64,000 bases of DNA from Mycobacterium sp. Z3061 (lineage in GTDB: Bacteria > Actinomycetota > Actinomycetes > Mycobacteriales > Mycobacteriaceae), in contig NZ_CP134062.1 of the NCBI RefSeq assembly GCF_031583025.1, forward strand, positions 1,240,001 to 1,304,000, written 5' to 3'. The position numbers and the translations under genes were made by a program. The notes under the pieces are model-generated. The model was given only the letters and a program-made list of their open reading frames with translations, was not told where the DNA came from and made no database searches. Below, piece by piece: positions 40,855-50,985 of this stretch; within the stretch, counting starts at the first letter, position 1; the number at the start of each line of letters is the position of its first letter.

Positions 40855-41256
40855 ATGGCGCAATCACAGGCTGAAGCGCAAAAGCCCGTGGGGCAGAGCG
40901 TATCCGCGACCCGCCGGGTCTCGCGGCTGCGCCGGCACGCACGGCTGCGCAAGAAGATCTCCGGCACCGCGGAGCGTCCCCGACTGGTGGTCAACCGGTC
41001 TTCGCGGCACATTCACGTGCAACTGGTGAATGACCTGAACGGCACCACGGTGGCTGCGGCTTCGTCGATCGAATCCGACGTGCGCGGACTGGATGGGGAC
41101 AAGAAAGCCCGTAGCGTGCGGGTCGGACAGTTGATCGCCGAGCGGGCCAAGGCTGCCGGCGTCGACTCCGTGGTCTTCGACCGCGGCGGCTACACCTACG
41201 GTGGACGGATCGCGGCATTGGCCGATGCTGCCCGCGAGAACGGATTGAGTTTCTGA
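40855..41256 (+). CDS. rplR: 50S ribosomal protein L18 (uL18)
   Basis: 133 residues. A ~20-residue N-terminal extension precedes the ordinary L18 ([20 protein letters not shown]). Binds 5S rRNA with L5. Confidence 0.98.
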   Translation: MAQSQAEAQKPVGQSVSATRRVSRLRRHARLRKKISGTAERPRLVVNRSSRHIHVQLVNDLNGTTVAAASSIESDVRGLDGDKKARSVRVGQLIAERAKAAGVDSVVFDRGGYTYGGRIAALADAARENGLSF

Positions 41257-41275
41257 TGAACGGAAGGACCGCATA

Positions 41276-41953
41276 ATGGCGGAACAGTCCGCTGGGGGTC
41301 AGGGCCCCGACAGCCGTGACGGCGGCCGCGACTCGCGCGACGGACGGGGCCGCCGCGACGGCGGTGGCCGTGGCGGTCGCGACCGCGACCGCGACGGTGA
41401 CAAGAGCAATTACCTGGAGCGGGTCGTCGCGATCAACCGTGTCTCCAAGGTGGTCAAGGGTGGTCGGCGATTCAGCTTCACCGCTCTGGTCATCGTCGGT
41501 GACGGCAACGGGATGGTCGGTGTCGGCTACGGCAAGGCCAAAGAGGTTCCGGCCGCGATCGCCAAGGGCGTCGAGGAGGCCCGCAAGGGTTTCTTCCGGG
41601 TGCCGTTGATCCGCGGGACCATCACGCACCCGGTACAGGGCGAGGCCGCCGCCGGCGTCGTGCTGCTGCGCCCGGCCAGTCCGGGTACCGGTGTGATCGC
41701 CGGTGGTGCGGCGCGTGCGGTGCTGGAATGCGCCGGCGTGCACGACATCCTGGCCAAGTCGCTCGGTAGCGACAACGCGATCAACGTGGTGCATGCGACC
41801 GTCGCCGCGTTGAAGATGCTGCAGCGTCCCGAAGAGGTGGCCGCTCGCCGCGGTCTGCCCATCGAGGACGTCGCCCCGGCCGGGATGCTCAAGGCGCGCC
41901 GCGAGAGCGACGCCCTGGCCGCTGCCGCGGCACGAGAGGGAACAGCACAATGA
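41276..41953 (+). CDS. rpsE: 30S ribosomal protein S5 (uS5), N-terminally extended
   Basis: 225 residues. The first ~45 are Asp/Arg/Gly-rich low complexity ([20 protein letters not shown]), an extension found in mycobacteria; S5 proper follows ([20 protein letters not shown]). S5 works in decoding accuracy. Overlaps rpmD by 4 bases. Confidence 0.98.
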   Translation: MAEQSAGGQGPDSRDGGRDSRDGRGRRDGGGRGGRDRDRDGDKSNYLERVVAINRVSKVVKGGRRFSFTALVIVGDGNGMVGVGYGKAKEVPAAIAKGVEEARKGFFRVPLIRGTITHPVQGEAAAGVVLLRPASPGTGVIAGGAARAVLECAGVHDILAKSLGSDNAINVVHATVAALKMLQRPEEVAARRGLPIEDVAPAGMLKARRESDALAAAAAREGTAQ

Positions 41954-42147
41954 GCCAGTTGAAGATCACCCAGGTGCGCAGCACCATCGGTGCGCGCTGG
42001 AAGCAGCGCGAAAGCCTGCGCACGCTGGGCCTGCGCAAGATTCGCCACTCGGTGATCCGCGAAGACAACCCGCAGACGCGCGGGTTGATCGCAGTGGTGA
42101 ACCACCTGGTTGAGGTGGAGTCGGCGCCCGAAGGGAAGACACAGTGA
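41950..42147 (+). CDS. rpmD: 50S ribosomal protein L30 (uL30)
   Basis: 65 residues ([20 protein letters not shown]). Short form typical of bacteria. Coupled to rpsE (ATGA) and rplO (GTGA). Confidence 0.97.
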   Translation: MSQLKITQVRSTIGARWKQRESLRTLGLRKIRHSVIREDNPQTRGLIAVVNHLVEVESAPEGKTQ

Positions 42148-42584
42148 CCATCAAGCTGCACGACCTGCGGCCTGCGCCCGGGTCGAAGACCGCGCGCACC
42201 CGAGTCGGCCGCGGTGAAGGCTCCAAGGGCAAGACCGCGGGCCGCGGTACCAAGGGTACGAAGGCTCGCAAGAATGTTCCATCGACCTTCGAGGGTGGGC
42301 AGATGCCCATCCACATGCGACTGCCCAAGTTGAAGGGCTTCCGCAACCGGTTCCGCACCGAGTACCAGGTGGTCAACGTCGGCGACATCAGCCGCTTGTT
42401 CCCCGAGGGCGGCACCGTCGGCATCGACGAGTTGGTGGCCAAGGGCGCGGTTCGCAAGAACGGGTTGGTCAAGGTGCTCGGCGACGGCAAGCTGACTGTG
42501 AAGGTCGACCTGACCGCACACAAGTTCAGCGGCAGCGCACGGGAGAAGATCACTGCGGCCGGCGGCAGCGCCACCGAGCTGTAG
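42144..42584 (+). CDS. rplO: 50S ribosomal protein L15 (uL15)
   Basis: 146 residues ([40 protein letters not shown]). GTG start overlaps rpmD. In many bacteria secY follows directly; here it is displaced by about 21 kb or more, beyond the right edge. Confidence 0.98.
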   Translation: MTIKLHDLRPAPGSKTARTRVGRGEGSKGKTAGRGTKGTKARKNVPSTFEGGQMPIHMRLPKLKGFRNRFRTEYQVVNVGDISRLFPEGGTVGIDELVAKGAVRKNGLVKVLGDGKLTVKVDLTAHKFSGSAREKITAAGGSATEL

Positions 42585-42587
42585 TCT

Positions 42588-42649
42588 CGCGAGCAGACGT
42601 AAAAGCCCCCGCACGCCCGGCGTGTCGGGGGCTTTTACGTCTGCTCGCG
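42588..42649 (+). terminator. Terminator of the spc operon (TRIT-like)
   Basis: Perfect 23-bp arms (42588-42610 and 42627-42649) around a small loop with an inner CACG/CGTG stem. The outer sequence GCGAGCAGACGTAAAA matches the S10 terminator; the inner stem differs. Confidence 0.92.
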
Positions 42650-42653
42650 CGAG

Positions 42654-43580
42654 CTAACTCAGCCGCGGAATCACTTCTGCGGCAAGGCGTTCCATCTGCT
42701 CGCGGTCCTCAGCGACGTCCGCGCCGACCGGATTGAACAGCAGCATCTGCGCGCCCGCGTACATCACCTCCCGCAGACCGCGGATCACATCTTTGGGTGT
42801 GCCGTAGACCGGAACAGCGTCAATGCCGGCCATGCCGCCATAGATGCGACGCAGCCCGGCGAGCACACGTTCGCGGGCCCGCTCGGCATCATCGTCGATC
42901 ATCAGGTAGACACGCTTGCCGATGGTGAAGTCCACCGGGTCCTTGTGTTGTTCGGCGAGTTCGCGGCGCACGATCTCCACGGCCTTGGCGAAGTCCGCAG
43001 TCGTGGAAGAACCGGCGCCGAGAAAGGCGTCACCGTGCCGCACCGCCCGGGCCAGGGCCTTGGGCGCCAGGCCGCCGAACCAGATCGGCGGATGCGGCCG
43101 CTGCGCAGGCTTGGGGGCGATGGGCAGGTCGTCGACATCGCGGAACCTGCCGTGAAACGTCACCCGGGGCTCGTCGGACCACGCGGCCTTCATCAACTGC
43201 AGGCCTTCGGTGAAGTAGCTGATGAAACTGTCCTGCTCCACGCCGAAAGCGGCGAAACGGCGACGGCCACCGCCGGGGGCGATACCCACGTCGAGCCGGC
43301 CGTGGCTGAGGCGGTCGACGGCGGTGATCGCCGAGGCCAGTTGCAACGGATCATGCAGTGACGTGACGAGAACGGCGACTCCCAGGCGCAGCCGCTGCGT
43401 GCAGGCCGCCGCGTAGGCGAGCAACTCCAGCGGTGCCAGCAGGGGTGCGTCCCCGATGATCTGCTCGAGGACCCAGCCGCCCTCAAACCCGAGTTGCTCC
43501 GCCCGGGCGAGATAGGAACGCAGCCCGTCCGCGTCGAAGTCGCCCGAAATGAGTTGGGGGATGGCTATCGAATACCTCAC
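42654..43580 (-). CDS. LLM-class flavin-dependent oxidoreductase (luciferase-like)
   Basis: 308 residues from GTG 43580 (RYSIAIPQLISGDFDADGL). Luciferase-like TIM barrel: LGVAVLVTSLHDPLQLAS, RLDVGIAPGGGRRRFAAFGV, PIWFGGLAPKALARAVRHGD. Members use F420 or FMN; the family in mycobacteria is often F420-linked, but the cofactor is not decided by what I see. The 3' end abuts the spc terminator, and the gene is not in my recollection of this locus in M. tuberculosis. Confidence 0.82.
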   Translation of the reverse strand: MRYSIAIPQLISGDFDADGLRSYLARAEQLGFEGGWVLEQIIGDAPLLAPLELLAYAAACTQRLRLGVAVLVTSLHDPLQLASAITAVDRLSHGRLDVGIAPGGGRRRFAAFGVEQDSFISYFTEGLQLMKAAWSDEPRVTFHGRFRDVDDLPIAPKPAQRPHPPIWFGGLAPKALARAVRHGDAFLGAGSSTTADFAKAVEIVRRELAEQHKDPVDFTIGKRVYLMIDDDAERARERVLAGLRRIYGGMAGIDAVPVYGTPKDVIRGLREVMYAGAQMLLFNPVGADVAEDREQMERLAAEVIPRLS

Positions 43581-43629
43581 GGGCTCCACCGTACGGGCCG
43601 GATCGGGGCCGGTCGGTAGGCTATCTAAG

Positions 43630-45423
43630 ATGTTCGCGTTTATGCCCTCACTGCCCGGAGTCAACGAAGTCCGTGCCCTTGTCGACCGGGTCGACACCGC
43701 CCGGCACCACGGCGTGCCGAACGGTTGCGTGCTGGAGTTGAACCTGCAGAGCGCGCCACCGGAGACCACCGGCTTCGACCCGTTCACCATCCTCACCGGC
43801 GGTGGGCGTCAGATGTCGCTGCGCGAGACGGTCGCCGCCATCCATCGTGCCGCCGAGGACCCCCGGGTCGCGGGGCTGATCGCGCGTGTGCAGCTGCCGC
43901 CGTCGCCGATCGGGGCGGTACAGGAGCTGCGGGATGCCATCGCCGCGTTCAGCGCCGTCAAGCCGTCCGTGGCGTGGGCGGAGACCTACCCGGGCACGCT
44001 GTCGTACTACGTGGCTTCCGCGTTCCGGGAGATCTGGATGCAGCCTTCCGGTGGTGTCGGGCTGATCGGCTTCGCGGCGAACGCGATGTTTCTGCGGGAT
44101 GCGCTGCACAAGGCGGGTATCGAGGCGCAGTTCGTAGCCCGTGGTGAATACAAGTCTGCGGCAAACCTTTTCACCGAAGACGGCTTCACCGACGCGCACC
44201 GCGAAGCGGTCACCCGCATGCTGGAGAGCCTGCAGAGCCAGGTGTGGCAGGCGGTGGCCGAGTCGCGCAAGATCACTGTCGAGGACTTGGACGCGATGGC
44301 CGATCGCGCTCCGCTGATGCGCGACGACGCCCTGGCCTCGGGGCTGGTCGACCACATCGGATTCCGCGACGAGGCCTACGCCCGCATGGCGGAATTGGCC
44401 GGCGGGACAACGGGTTCGCAAGACGATGACGCCGACGCCGAGGAGAAGCCGCCGCGGATGTACCTGGCGCGCTATGCGGGTTCGGCCCGGTCGCGTCTGG
44501 CGCCGCCGGTGCCCGCCATCCCGGGGCGGCGCGCCAAGCCCACCATCGCCGTGGTCACTGTCGAAGGCGCGATCGTCAACGGTCGGGGCGGGCCGCAGGG
44601 TGTGCCTTTCGGTCCGTCCAACGCCGGCGGCGACACCATCGCTGCGGCGCTACGCGAGGTGGCGGCCGACGATTCGGTGTCGGCGATCGTGGTCCGCGTG
44701 GACAGTCCCGGTGGTTCGGTGACCGCATCGGAGACCATCTGGCGCGAGGTGAAACGAGCCCGCGAACGCGGCAAGCCGGTGGTGGCCTCGATGGGCTCGG
44801 TCGCCGCTTCCGGCGGGTACTACGTCTCGATGGCCGCCGACGCGATAGTCGCCAACCCGGGAACGATCACCGGCTCGATCGGTGTCATCACCGGGAAGCT
44901 GGTGGTGCGCGACCTCAAGGACCGGTTGGGGGTGGGCTCGGACACGGTGCGCACCAACGCGAATGCCGATGCCTGGTCGATAGACGCCCCGTTCACCCCG
45001 GAGCAGCAGGCCCGGCAGGAGGCCGACGCCGACCTGTTCTACACCGACTTCGTGCAGCGCGTCGCAGACGGCCGCAACCTGACCACCAAAGACGTGGATA
45101 CCGTTGCGCGCGGCCGGGTTTGGACGGGCGCCGACGCGCTGGAGCGTGGGCTGGTCGATGAGCTCGGTGGCTTCCGCACCGCGGTGCGCCGCGCAAAGGT
45201 ACTGGCCGGGCTGGACCCGGACACCGAGGTTCGGGTGCTGAGCTATCCGGGATCGTCGTTGCTGGACATGCTGCGCCCCCGGGCGTCGTCACAGCCCGGA
45301 GCGGCTTCGTTGCCCGAGGCCGTCGGTGCACTGCTCACCCGCTCGGTGGCCGGGATCGTCGACAACGTCGAGCAGACGTTGAGTGGCGCCCGCGTTCTGT
45401 GGGCAGGTCAGTCGCGCTTCTGA
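43630..45423 (+). CDS. sppA: Signal peptide peptidase SppA (protease IV, Rv0724-like)
   Basis: 597 residues from ATG 43630. Two tandem SppA domains as in the 67K type; the N-terminal one provides Lys175 (RGEYKSAANLF) and the C-terminal one Ser394 (GSVAASGGYY), together a Ser-Lys dyad. It degrades signal peptides left in the membrane. An N-terminal membrane helix is not obvious. Divergent from the LLM gene, 49 bases away. Confidence 0.93.
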   Translation: MFAFMPSLPGVNEVRALVDRVDTARHHGVPNGCVLELNLQSAPPETTGFDPFTILTGGGRQMSLRETVAAIHRAAEDPRVAGLIARVQLPPSPIGAVQELRDAIAAFSAVKPSVAWAETYPGTLSYYVASAFREIWMQPSGGVGLIGFAANAMFLRDALHKAGIEAQFVARGEYKSAANLFTEDGFTDAHREAVTRMLESLQSQVWQAVAESRKITVEDLDAMADRAPLMRDDALASGLVDHIGFRDEAYARMAELAGGTTGSQDDDADAEEKPPRMYLARYAGSARSRLAPPVPAIPGRRAKPTIAVVTVEGAIVNGRGGPQGVPFGPSNAGGDTIAAALREVAADDSVSAIVVRVDSPGGSVTASETIWREVKRARERGKPVVASMGSVAASGGYYVSMAADAIVANPGTITGSIGVITGKLVVRDLKDRLGVGSDTVRTNANADAWSIDAPFTPEQQARQEADADLFYTDFVQRVADGRNLTTKDVDTVARGRVWTGADALERGLVDELGGFRTAVRRAKVLAGLDPDTEVRVLSYPGSSLLDMLRPRASSQPGAASLPEAVGALLTRSVAGIVDNVEQTLSGARVLWAGQSRF

Positions 45424-45470
45424 GGCCGGCCAGATGGCGGCGGCCCGGCTACGTTCGATGGCGATCGCCG

Positions 45471-46382
45471 CTAAGTCAGCCTCGCGCTGATGAAGATGAT
45501 CTCGCCGAGCGGGTCGTCATCTCCGGGGGCGGGAAGCTGCAGACCGTGTTGCTTGAACAGCTCGGTCCGCGTCACCCCGTCGGCCTGCCAGCCCTTGTCG
45601 CGCAGATAGTCGACGACATGGGTGCGCGACCCGGAGTACACCAGCGAGGCCATGTCGATGTCCAACCCGTGGTTGCGGAACCGTCCGGACATTTCACGGA
45701 CCTTTTCCGCGTCGAAATCGACTATGCCGGGCACGAATTCGGTCGCGACGGTGCTGCCTGGGGCACTGAGCGCGGTGATGTTGTCGAACAACCGGTCCTG
45801 AGCTTCCGGGGGCAGGTAGATCAGCAGCCCCTCGGCGAGCCACGCCGTCGGCTGTGACGGGTCCAGGCCGGCCTCCCTGAGTGCGGAGGGCCAGTCGCCG
45901 CGCAGGTCGATGGCCACGGTGCGCCGTGTGGCGGTCGGTTCGGCCCCGATCTCGGCGAGGGTGGTTGTCTTGAACTCGATGACCTGGGGTTGGTCGATCT
46001 CGTAGACGACCGTCCCGTCGGGCCAGGGCAGCCGGTAGCCGCGCGCATCCAACCCGGACGCCAGGATCACCACCTGCCTGATACCGGATTCGGTCGCGGC
46101 GGTGAAGTATTCGTCAAAGTACTTGGTGCGCACTCCCATTCCGCCGATCATCGCCTGTACCCGCTCAGGCTTGAAGTCCTCGAGCGCCTCGGTTTGCAGC
46201 TCCCCGTCCAGCATCTTGGTGAAGAAGTCCACACCGACCGCCCGCACCAGCGGTTCGGCGAAGGGGTCCTTGATCAGGCCGTCGGGAGCCTTGGTCACCA
46301 TCGCGCGGCCGGCCGCGACCATGGTCGCGGTGGCGCCGACACTCGACGCGAGATCCCAGTTGTCGTCGTGAGCGCGTGGCAT
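45471..46382 (-). CDS. SAM-dependent methyltransferase, Rv0726c family
   Basis: 303 residues from ATG 46382. Family hallmarks [36 protein letters not shown] and [16 protein letters not shown] (the SAM motif) identify the leucine-carboxyl-methyltransferase-like O-methyltransferases expanded in mycobacteria. Substrates are unknown. Closely related to the two genes at 61864 and 62790. Confidence 0.9.
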   Translation of the reverse strand: MPRAHDDNWDLASSVGATATMVAAGRAMVTKAPDGLIKDPFAEPLVRAVGVDFFTKMLDGELQTEALEDFKPERVQAMIGGMGVRTKYFDEYFTAATESGIRQVVILASGLDARGYRLPWPDGTVVYEIDQPQVIEFKTTTLAEIGAEPTATRRTVAIDLRGDWPSALREAGLDPSQPTAWLAEGLLIYLPPEAQDRLFDNITALSAPGSTVATEFVPGIVDFDAEKVREMSGRFRNHGLDIDMASLVYSGSRTHVVDYLRDKGWQADGVTRTELFKQHGLQLPAPGDDDPLGEIIFISARLT

Positions 46383-46506
46383 GCGTGTCCTATCTGTCGC
46401 GGTTAGTGCCGTGTATACAACGTTCGGCTCGCCCACCGCATTTCCGTCCCCGCAAATTGACCCGAATAGGTTCCGGTCGGCGGTCTGGTTAGGGCACGCT
46501 GAAGCG

Positions 46507-47277
46507 ATGAGTAGCGGCAAAGTGGAAGGCAAACACGTCCTCATCACGGGTGCGTCATCGGGAATCGGTGCGGCCCTGGCCCGGGCGATGGCTGCCCGGG
46601 GCGCGACGGTGGGTGTGGTGGCGCGCCGCGAAGACCGGCTGGCCGACGTCTTGGCTGACTGCCGTGCCAGCTCACCGGACTCGGTGATGTGGGTCGCCGA
46701 TCTTGCCGACGGCATCACGGCCAGCAGGCTGGCGCTGCAGGCATGGCACGCCATGAGTGGCATCGACATCCTGGTGAACAACGCCGCAATTCCCAAGCGG
46801 CGCAGCGTGGCCGCGCTCAAGCCGTTCGAGGTGGAGAATGTCATGCAGGTCAACTTCATCGCGCCGATGCGGCTGACGCTCGCGCTGTTGCCGCGCATGC
46901 TGGCCCGGCGTGCCGGCACCATCATCAACGTGTCGAGCGTTGCCGGCCGGCTCGGCATTGCTACCGAATCCGCATACTGCGCCAGCAAGTTCGCCCTGTG
47001 CGGCTGGACCGAGGCGATGGCCATCGACCTGGCGGACACCGGCGTCTCGGTGAAATTGATTCAGCCCGGTCCGGTTGACACCGAGATCTGGGACCAGCCC
47101 GACAACGAACCGCCCGCCTACACCGGACCCAAGGTCACGCCGGAGGAGGTTGCCGAGGGCATCATCGGCGCAATGGACAGCGACCGCTTCGAGCACTACC
47201 TACCCGACCTCAAAGCGGTGGTCGATGCCAAGAACGCCGATCTCGACGCGTTCATCGCCGGCATGACGCAACCGTGA
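46507..47277 (+). CDS. Short-chain dehydrogenase/reductase
   Basis: 256 residues from ATG 46507. Classical [15 protein letters not shown], Ser in INVSSVAGR, and YCASK (Tyr-x3-Lys). Lacks the expanded mycofactocin-type loop. Substrate unknown. Overlaps the following dehydrogenase by 4 bases, so the two were an operon. Confidence 0.87.
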   Translation: MSSGKVEGKHVLITGASSGIGAALARAMAARGATVGVVARREDRLADVLADCRASSPDSVMWVADLADGITASRLALQAWHAMSGIDILVNNAAIPKRRSVAALKPFEVENVMQVNFIAPMRLTLALLPRMLARRAGTIINVSSVAGRLGIATESAYCASKFALCGWTEAMAIDLADTGVSVKLIQPGPVDTEIWDQPDNEPPAYTGPKVTPEEVAEGIIGAMDSDRFEHYLPDLKAVVDAKNADLDAFIAGMTQP

Positions 47278-47840
47278 GGGCACTCGTCTACGGGGTGTCG
47301 CCCGAGCCCCATGATGTTCCGGCGGACGCGGGTGTGCTTGTCCAGAATCTCGCCCGGACTCCCACCGCATTGCGTGAGATTCCGGATCCCATTCTGCTGC
47401 ATGACGATTGGGTGATCACCCGACCCCGGTTGACGGGTATCTGTGGGTCGGACTCCAAGCAGATACTGATGGACTTCGGCGCGGATGACGCCGACAACGC
47501 CCTGGCCGCGTTCTGTTCTTTCCCGCAGGTGATGGGCCACGAGGTGGTGGCCGATGTAGTCGAGTTGGGGCCGGAAGCCCGGGGGATCGAGGTCGGTCAG
47601 CGCGTGGTGCTCAACCCGTGGCTCTCCTGTGGGCCCCGTGGCATCCACCCGCCATGTCCGGCTTGCGACAGCGGAGACTACAGCCTGTGCTGGAGCTTCA
47701 CCGACGGCGACATCAAACCCGGCATCCACACCGGCGTTTCCGCCGATGTCACCGGCGGATACGCGGAGTTGATGCCGGCACACGACAGCATGCTGTTCCC
47801 GGTTCCTGATTCGGTGCCCGACGAGATTGCGGTGTTCGCG
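47274..47840 (+). pseudogene. Zinc alcohol dehydrogenase, 3' part lost
   Basis: From GTG 47274 the protein is an MDR alcohol dehydrogenase: GICGSDSKQ (catalytic zinc Cys), MGHEVVADVVELG (His-Glu), CPACDSGDYSLC (structural zinc). Homology stops near PDEIAVFA at about 47838. The frame then runs on to 48155 through sequence antisense to the HNH gene. No NAD-binding domain follows, so the enzyme is non-functional as it stands. The break adjoins a 13E12-type gene, which points to element insertion plus deletion. Confidence 0.8.
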
Positions 47841-47899
47841 CAGCGGCGCGGTCAAGGTGGCGATCGATCAGCGCTAGGTATGCATGGTCTCAAGCCCGG

Positions 47900-49273
47900 T
47901 CAATCGGGTTCGTCATCATCCTCGCTTGGGTCGGGGGTGAACAGTTTTTCCGGGTGGTGGAATGTATTTATTCGCGGTTGGCCGTGGTCCAAGTGCGCGG
48001 GCGGGAGCCATTGGGTGTCGCCTTTGGCGTTTTTGCGGGTGGTCCAGCCTTTTTCGGCGAGGCGGTTATCCGGACCGCAGGCGAGGGTGAGGTCGTGGAT
48101 GTCGGTGACGTGGGTGTTCGTCCAGCCGCTGGCATGGTGCACCTGGGTGTGGTAGCCGGGGACGTCGCAACCCGGCCGGGTGCAGCCACCGTCTCTGGCC
48201 AGCAACATCATTCGCTGAGCCAGGTTCGCCAAGCGTTTGGTGTGAAACAGCGCCAGCGGCTTGGCCCGGTCGAACACGGCCAAGTAATGGTGGGAGTTGG
48301 CGGCCCAGCGGATCAGGACAGGCAGGGGGATCCGGGTGCCCCCGGCGGTGCGGGCGCGTCCCGCCCCGGCCTCGAGGTCTTTGAGACTGGTGGTGACGAT
48401 GATGCTGACGGGTAGGCCGTTGTGGGTGCCCAGCTCGCCGGAGGCGAACAGCTCCCGAATGGCGGTGACCATGGCGTCGTGGTTGCGTTGGGGTTGGCTG
48501 CGGGTGTCGTGGCGGGCGGCGTCGTCATCGGGTGCGCCGTCGAGGACGGGCGTGTCGTCCTCGGGGTTGGCGGCGCCGGGGGCGGCGAGTTTGGCCCACA
48601 GCGCTTCGATCAACGCCCGTAGTTCGGGGGTGATCAGGCCGCTGATGCGCGACATGCCGTCGTACTGCTGGGGCCCCAGGATCAGGCCGCGTTTGCGGGC
48701 GCATTCCTCGTCGGTGTAGTCGCCATCGGGGTGCAGCACTGCCATCAGTTCGCGGGCGTATTTGGCGACCTGGTCCGGGCGGAAATCGCACGCCTTGCCG
48801 GCGAGGTCTTTTTCGGCGGCTTCCCAGGTGTCCAGATCGATGGTCGTGGGCAGGTGGGCGAGGAAGTCGCGGATCACTTTCACTGCGGCATCACCGACCA
48901 ACCCGGCGCATTGGGCGGCCGCGGTCGCGGTCAACAGCGGTGCCAGTGGCTCGCCCGTGAGTGCGCGTCGCTGGCCGAGGTCTTCGGCTTCGGCGATGCG
49001 GCGGTTGGCGTCGGCTTTGGTGATGCGCAGCCGATCGGCCAGTGCGGCGGGCAGTTTGCCGCCGAGTTCTTCTTCGGTGGCCTGGGTTTTGATCTGGTTG
49101 ATCAGGGCGTGGCGTACCGACCGCGAGCGGCGTTCCCGGCGTTCCTCGCGCTCGAGGGCCCGCAGCAGCTCCGGGGTGGTCAGCGCCTCAAAGCTCAACG
49201 CGCACAGCCGGTCCTGCACCTCGTCGGACGCGTCGAAGACCTCCACGATCTCCTCGCGCGTACTCGATGCCAT
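47900..49273 (-). mobile_element. 13E12-family HNH endonuclease (DUF222) gene
   Basis: 457 residues from ATG 49273. N-terminal DUF222 helical region ([20 protein letters not shown] onward) and a C-terminal HNH nuclease with [29 protein letters not shown] and [11 protein letters not shown]. This is the protein of REP13E12-type repeats, scattered in mycobacterial genomes and used as phage attachment sites in M. tuberculosis. It lies against the broken dehydrogenase. I found no clear flanking direct repeat. Confidence 0.85.
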
Positions 49274-49399
49274 ACTCACGATTTTACGAAGGGCCACCGA
49301 CAACAATTCGCGCCAAACCCGCTCGGCAGAGCCGCATTTCGCTCACGGCATAAGCGCACTGCTCGCGACCGAAAGCTCTGAAATCAGATGCTGACCCAC

Positions 49400-50056
49400 C
49401 TATGCCGGACGCACGGCCTGGTAATACGCGAGTTGTCCGACCACCCGTTGCGATTGCGTGGCAACCTCGCTGCACTCGAACCCGGCCTCGCTCAGCAGCC
49501 GAGGAACCGCGTCGCCGATGTTCTCGCTGAAGTGCGGATTGCGCTTCACCAGACGTGCCAGGATGCCGTGGTGGGCGTGCGCGCCGCCGGCGATGTCGAC
49601 CAGATGCAACCGGCCGCCCGGACGCAGCACCCGGAAAATCTCGGCGGCAACCTCGGGCTTCGCGTCGCCGCCGACATGGTGCAGCATCATCGACGACAGC
49701 ACCCGGTCGAACTCGCCGTCGGCGTACGGCAACCGTTGGGCGTAGGCATGGTCGAACCGAATGCCGGTCAATCCAGCGGCTTTTCGCCGCGCCCGGTCGA
49801 GTATCCGAGGGTCGGGGTCGGATCCCACCGCCTCGATCCCGGGCCGAGACCTCTTGGCTCGGATGATCACATTGCCAGTGCCGCAGCCGATTTCAAGCAC
49901 GCGTTGTCCGTCGGCAAGTTCGGCCTGCCGGATCAGCTTCTGGTAGACGTTGTTGAATCCCATGACGCGGGACATGAGGTCGTAGGCGGGCAGTAGCGCC
50001 TGGTGACCGGTCGCAGGCAGATAGTCATTTGGATGATGCTTGGTCATACTGTCCAT
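49400..50056 (-). CDS. Class I SAM methyltransferase (UbiE-like)
   Basis: 218 residues. SAM motif I VLEIGCGTGNVIIRAKR, then VGSDPDPRILDRAR and LRPGGRLHLVDIAGG. A general small-molecule methyltransferase; substrate unknown. Start ATG 50056 or 50047. Divergent from an AraC regulator, 65 bases apart, which probably controls it. Confidence 0.82.
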   Translation of the reverse strand: MDSMTKHHPNDYLPATGHQALLPAYDLMSRVMGFNNVYQKLIRQAELADGQRVLEIGCGTGNVIIRAKRSRPGIEAVGSDPDPRILDRARRKAAGLTGIRFDHAYAQRLPYADGEFDRVLSSMMLHHVGGDAKPEVAAEIFRVLRPGGRLHLVDIAGGAHAHHGILARLVKRNPHFSENIGDAVPRLLSEAGFECSEVATQSQRVVGQLAYYQAVRPA

Positions 50057-50121
50057 AATCGCCGCCTCGGCAACAGCATGATTGGGTGATCATCGCCTCG
50101 ACTTGGACTATCTTTGGCAAT

Positions 50122-50985
50122 ATGACGCAAGCCACCCGGCTCAGCCGGCACCGCGATGGCGTGCCCGTCTACCGGTACCGGACCGATCCCGGAACACCTC
50201 CCGTTTCAGTGGTCCGCTACCACGAGTTCGCCGAGGGCCGTCCGCACATCCATGATTTTCCGGCGCTCTGGTATGTGCCCGCGGCCGGTGTGGTCTACGT
50301 GGCGGCTCCCGGCAAGGTGCTCAATCCTAAGCAGGTCTTTCCGGTCGGGGACGGGGTGGCGGTGTTCTTCGATCCGGTCGCCCTGGGTGAGGACGCGCGC
50401 TCGCCCTGGCCTGCCTGGCGGACGCACCCGCTGCTGTTCCCGTTCCTGCACGGGGAATCCGGCGGGGTGTTGCGGCTGCAGCTGCCTGGTGACCGTAAAT
50501 CACTGTGGGACAGCACGATCAGCTCCATCGAAAGCGAACTTGGGCTACGCCGGGAAAGTTATCAACAGGCCACATTGGCGCACCTGACCCTACTGCTGAT
50601 CGAACTGGCCCGCCTGGCCGGTGACATCGTCGACGGTCTGCGCCGCAGTGGCGAACCGCTGCTGGCCGACGTGTTCGCGGTGATCGACCGCCGCCTCGGT
50701 GAGCCGCTGTCGCTGCGCGACGTGGCCGGGGAGGTGGGGATGACGCCCGGGCACCTGACCACGGTGGTTCGTCGGCGTACCGGACGGACGGTGCAGGAGT
50801 GGATCATCGAACGGCGTATGGCCGAAGCGCGGGAGTTGTTGGCCGAGACCGATATACCCATCGGTGAAATCGCGCGACGTGTCGGCATATCCGACGCGGG
50901 CTATTTCAGCCGGCTCTTCAGCCGCGCACACGGCGGCTCGCCTCGTCAGTGGCGTGCCGGGCACGCGCTCTCGGGTCACCGTTAG
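50122..50985 (+). CDS. AraC-family transcriptional regulator
   Basis: 287 residues from ATG 50122. N-terminal cupin-like sensor (PHIHDFPALWYVPAAGVVYV) and C-terminal double HTH (LSLRDVAGEVGMTPGHLTTV; IPIGEIARRVGISDAGYFSR). Probably activates the divergent methyltransferase. The 3' end overlaps the DapB-like gene by 4 bases. Confidence 0.87.
   Translation: MTQATRLSRHRDGVPVYRYRTDPGTPPVSVVRYHEFAEGRPHIHDFPALWYVPAAGVVYVAAPGKVLNPKQVFPVGDGVAVFFDPVALGEDARSPWPAWRTHPLLFPFLHGESGGVLRLQLPGDRKSLWDSTISSIESELGLRRESYQQATLAHLTLLLIELARLAGDIVDGLRRSGEPLLADVFAVIDRRLGEPLSLRDVAGEVGMTPGHLTTVVRRRTGRTVQEWIIERRMAEARELLAETDIPIGEIARRVGISDAGYFSRLFSRAHGGSPRQWRAGHALSGHR

Noticed and set aside
47841-48155. C-terminal extension of the alcohol dehydrogenase
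   Set aside because: Reads antisense through the HNH gene; low-complexity Ser/Trp sequence with no dehydrogenase features.
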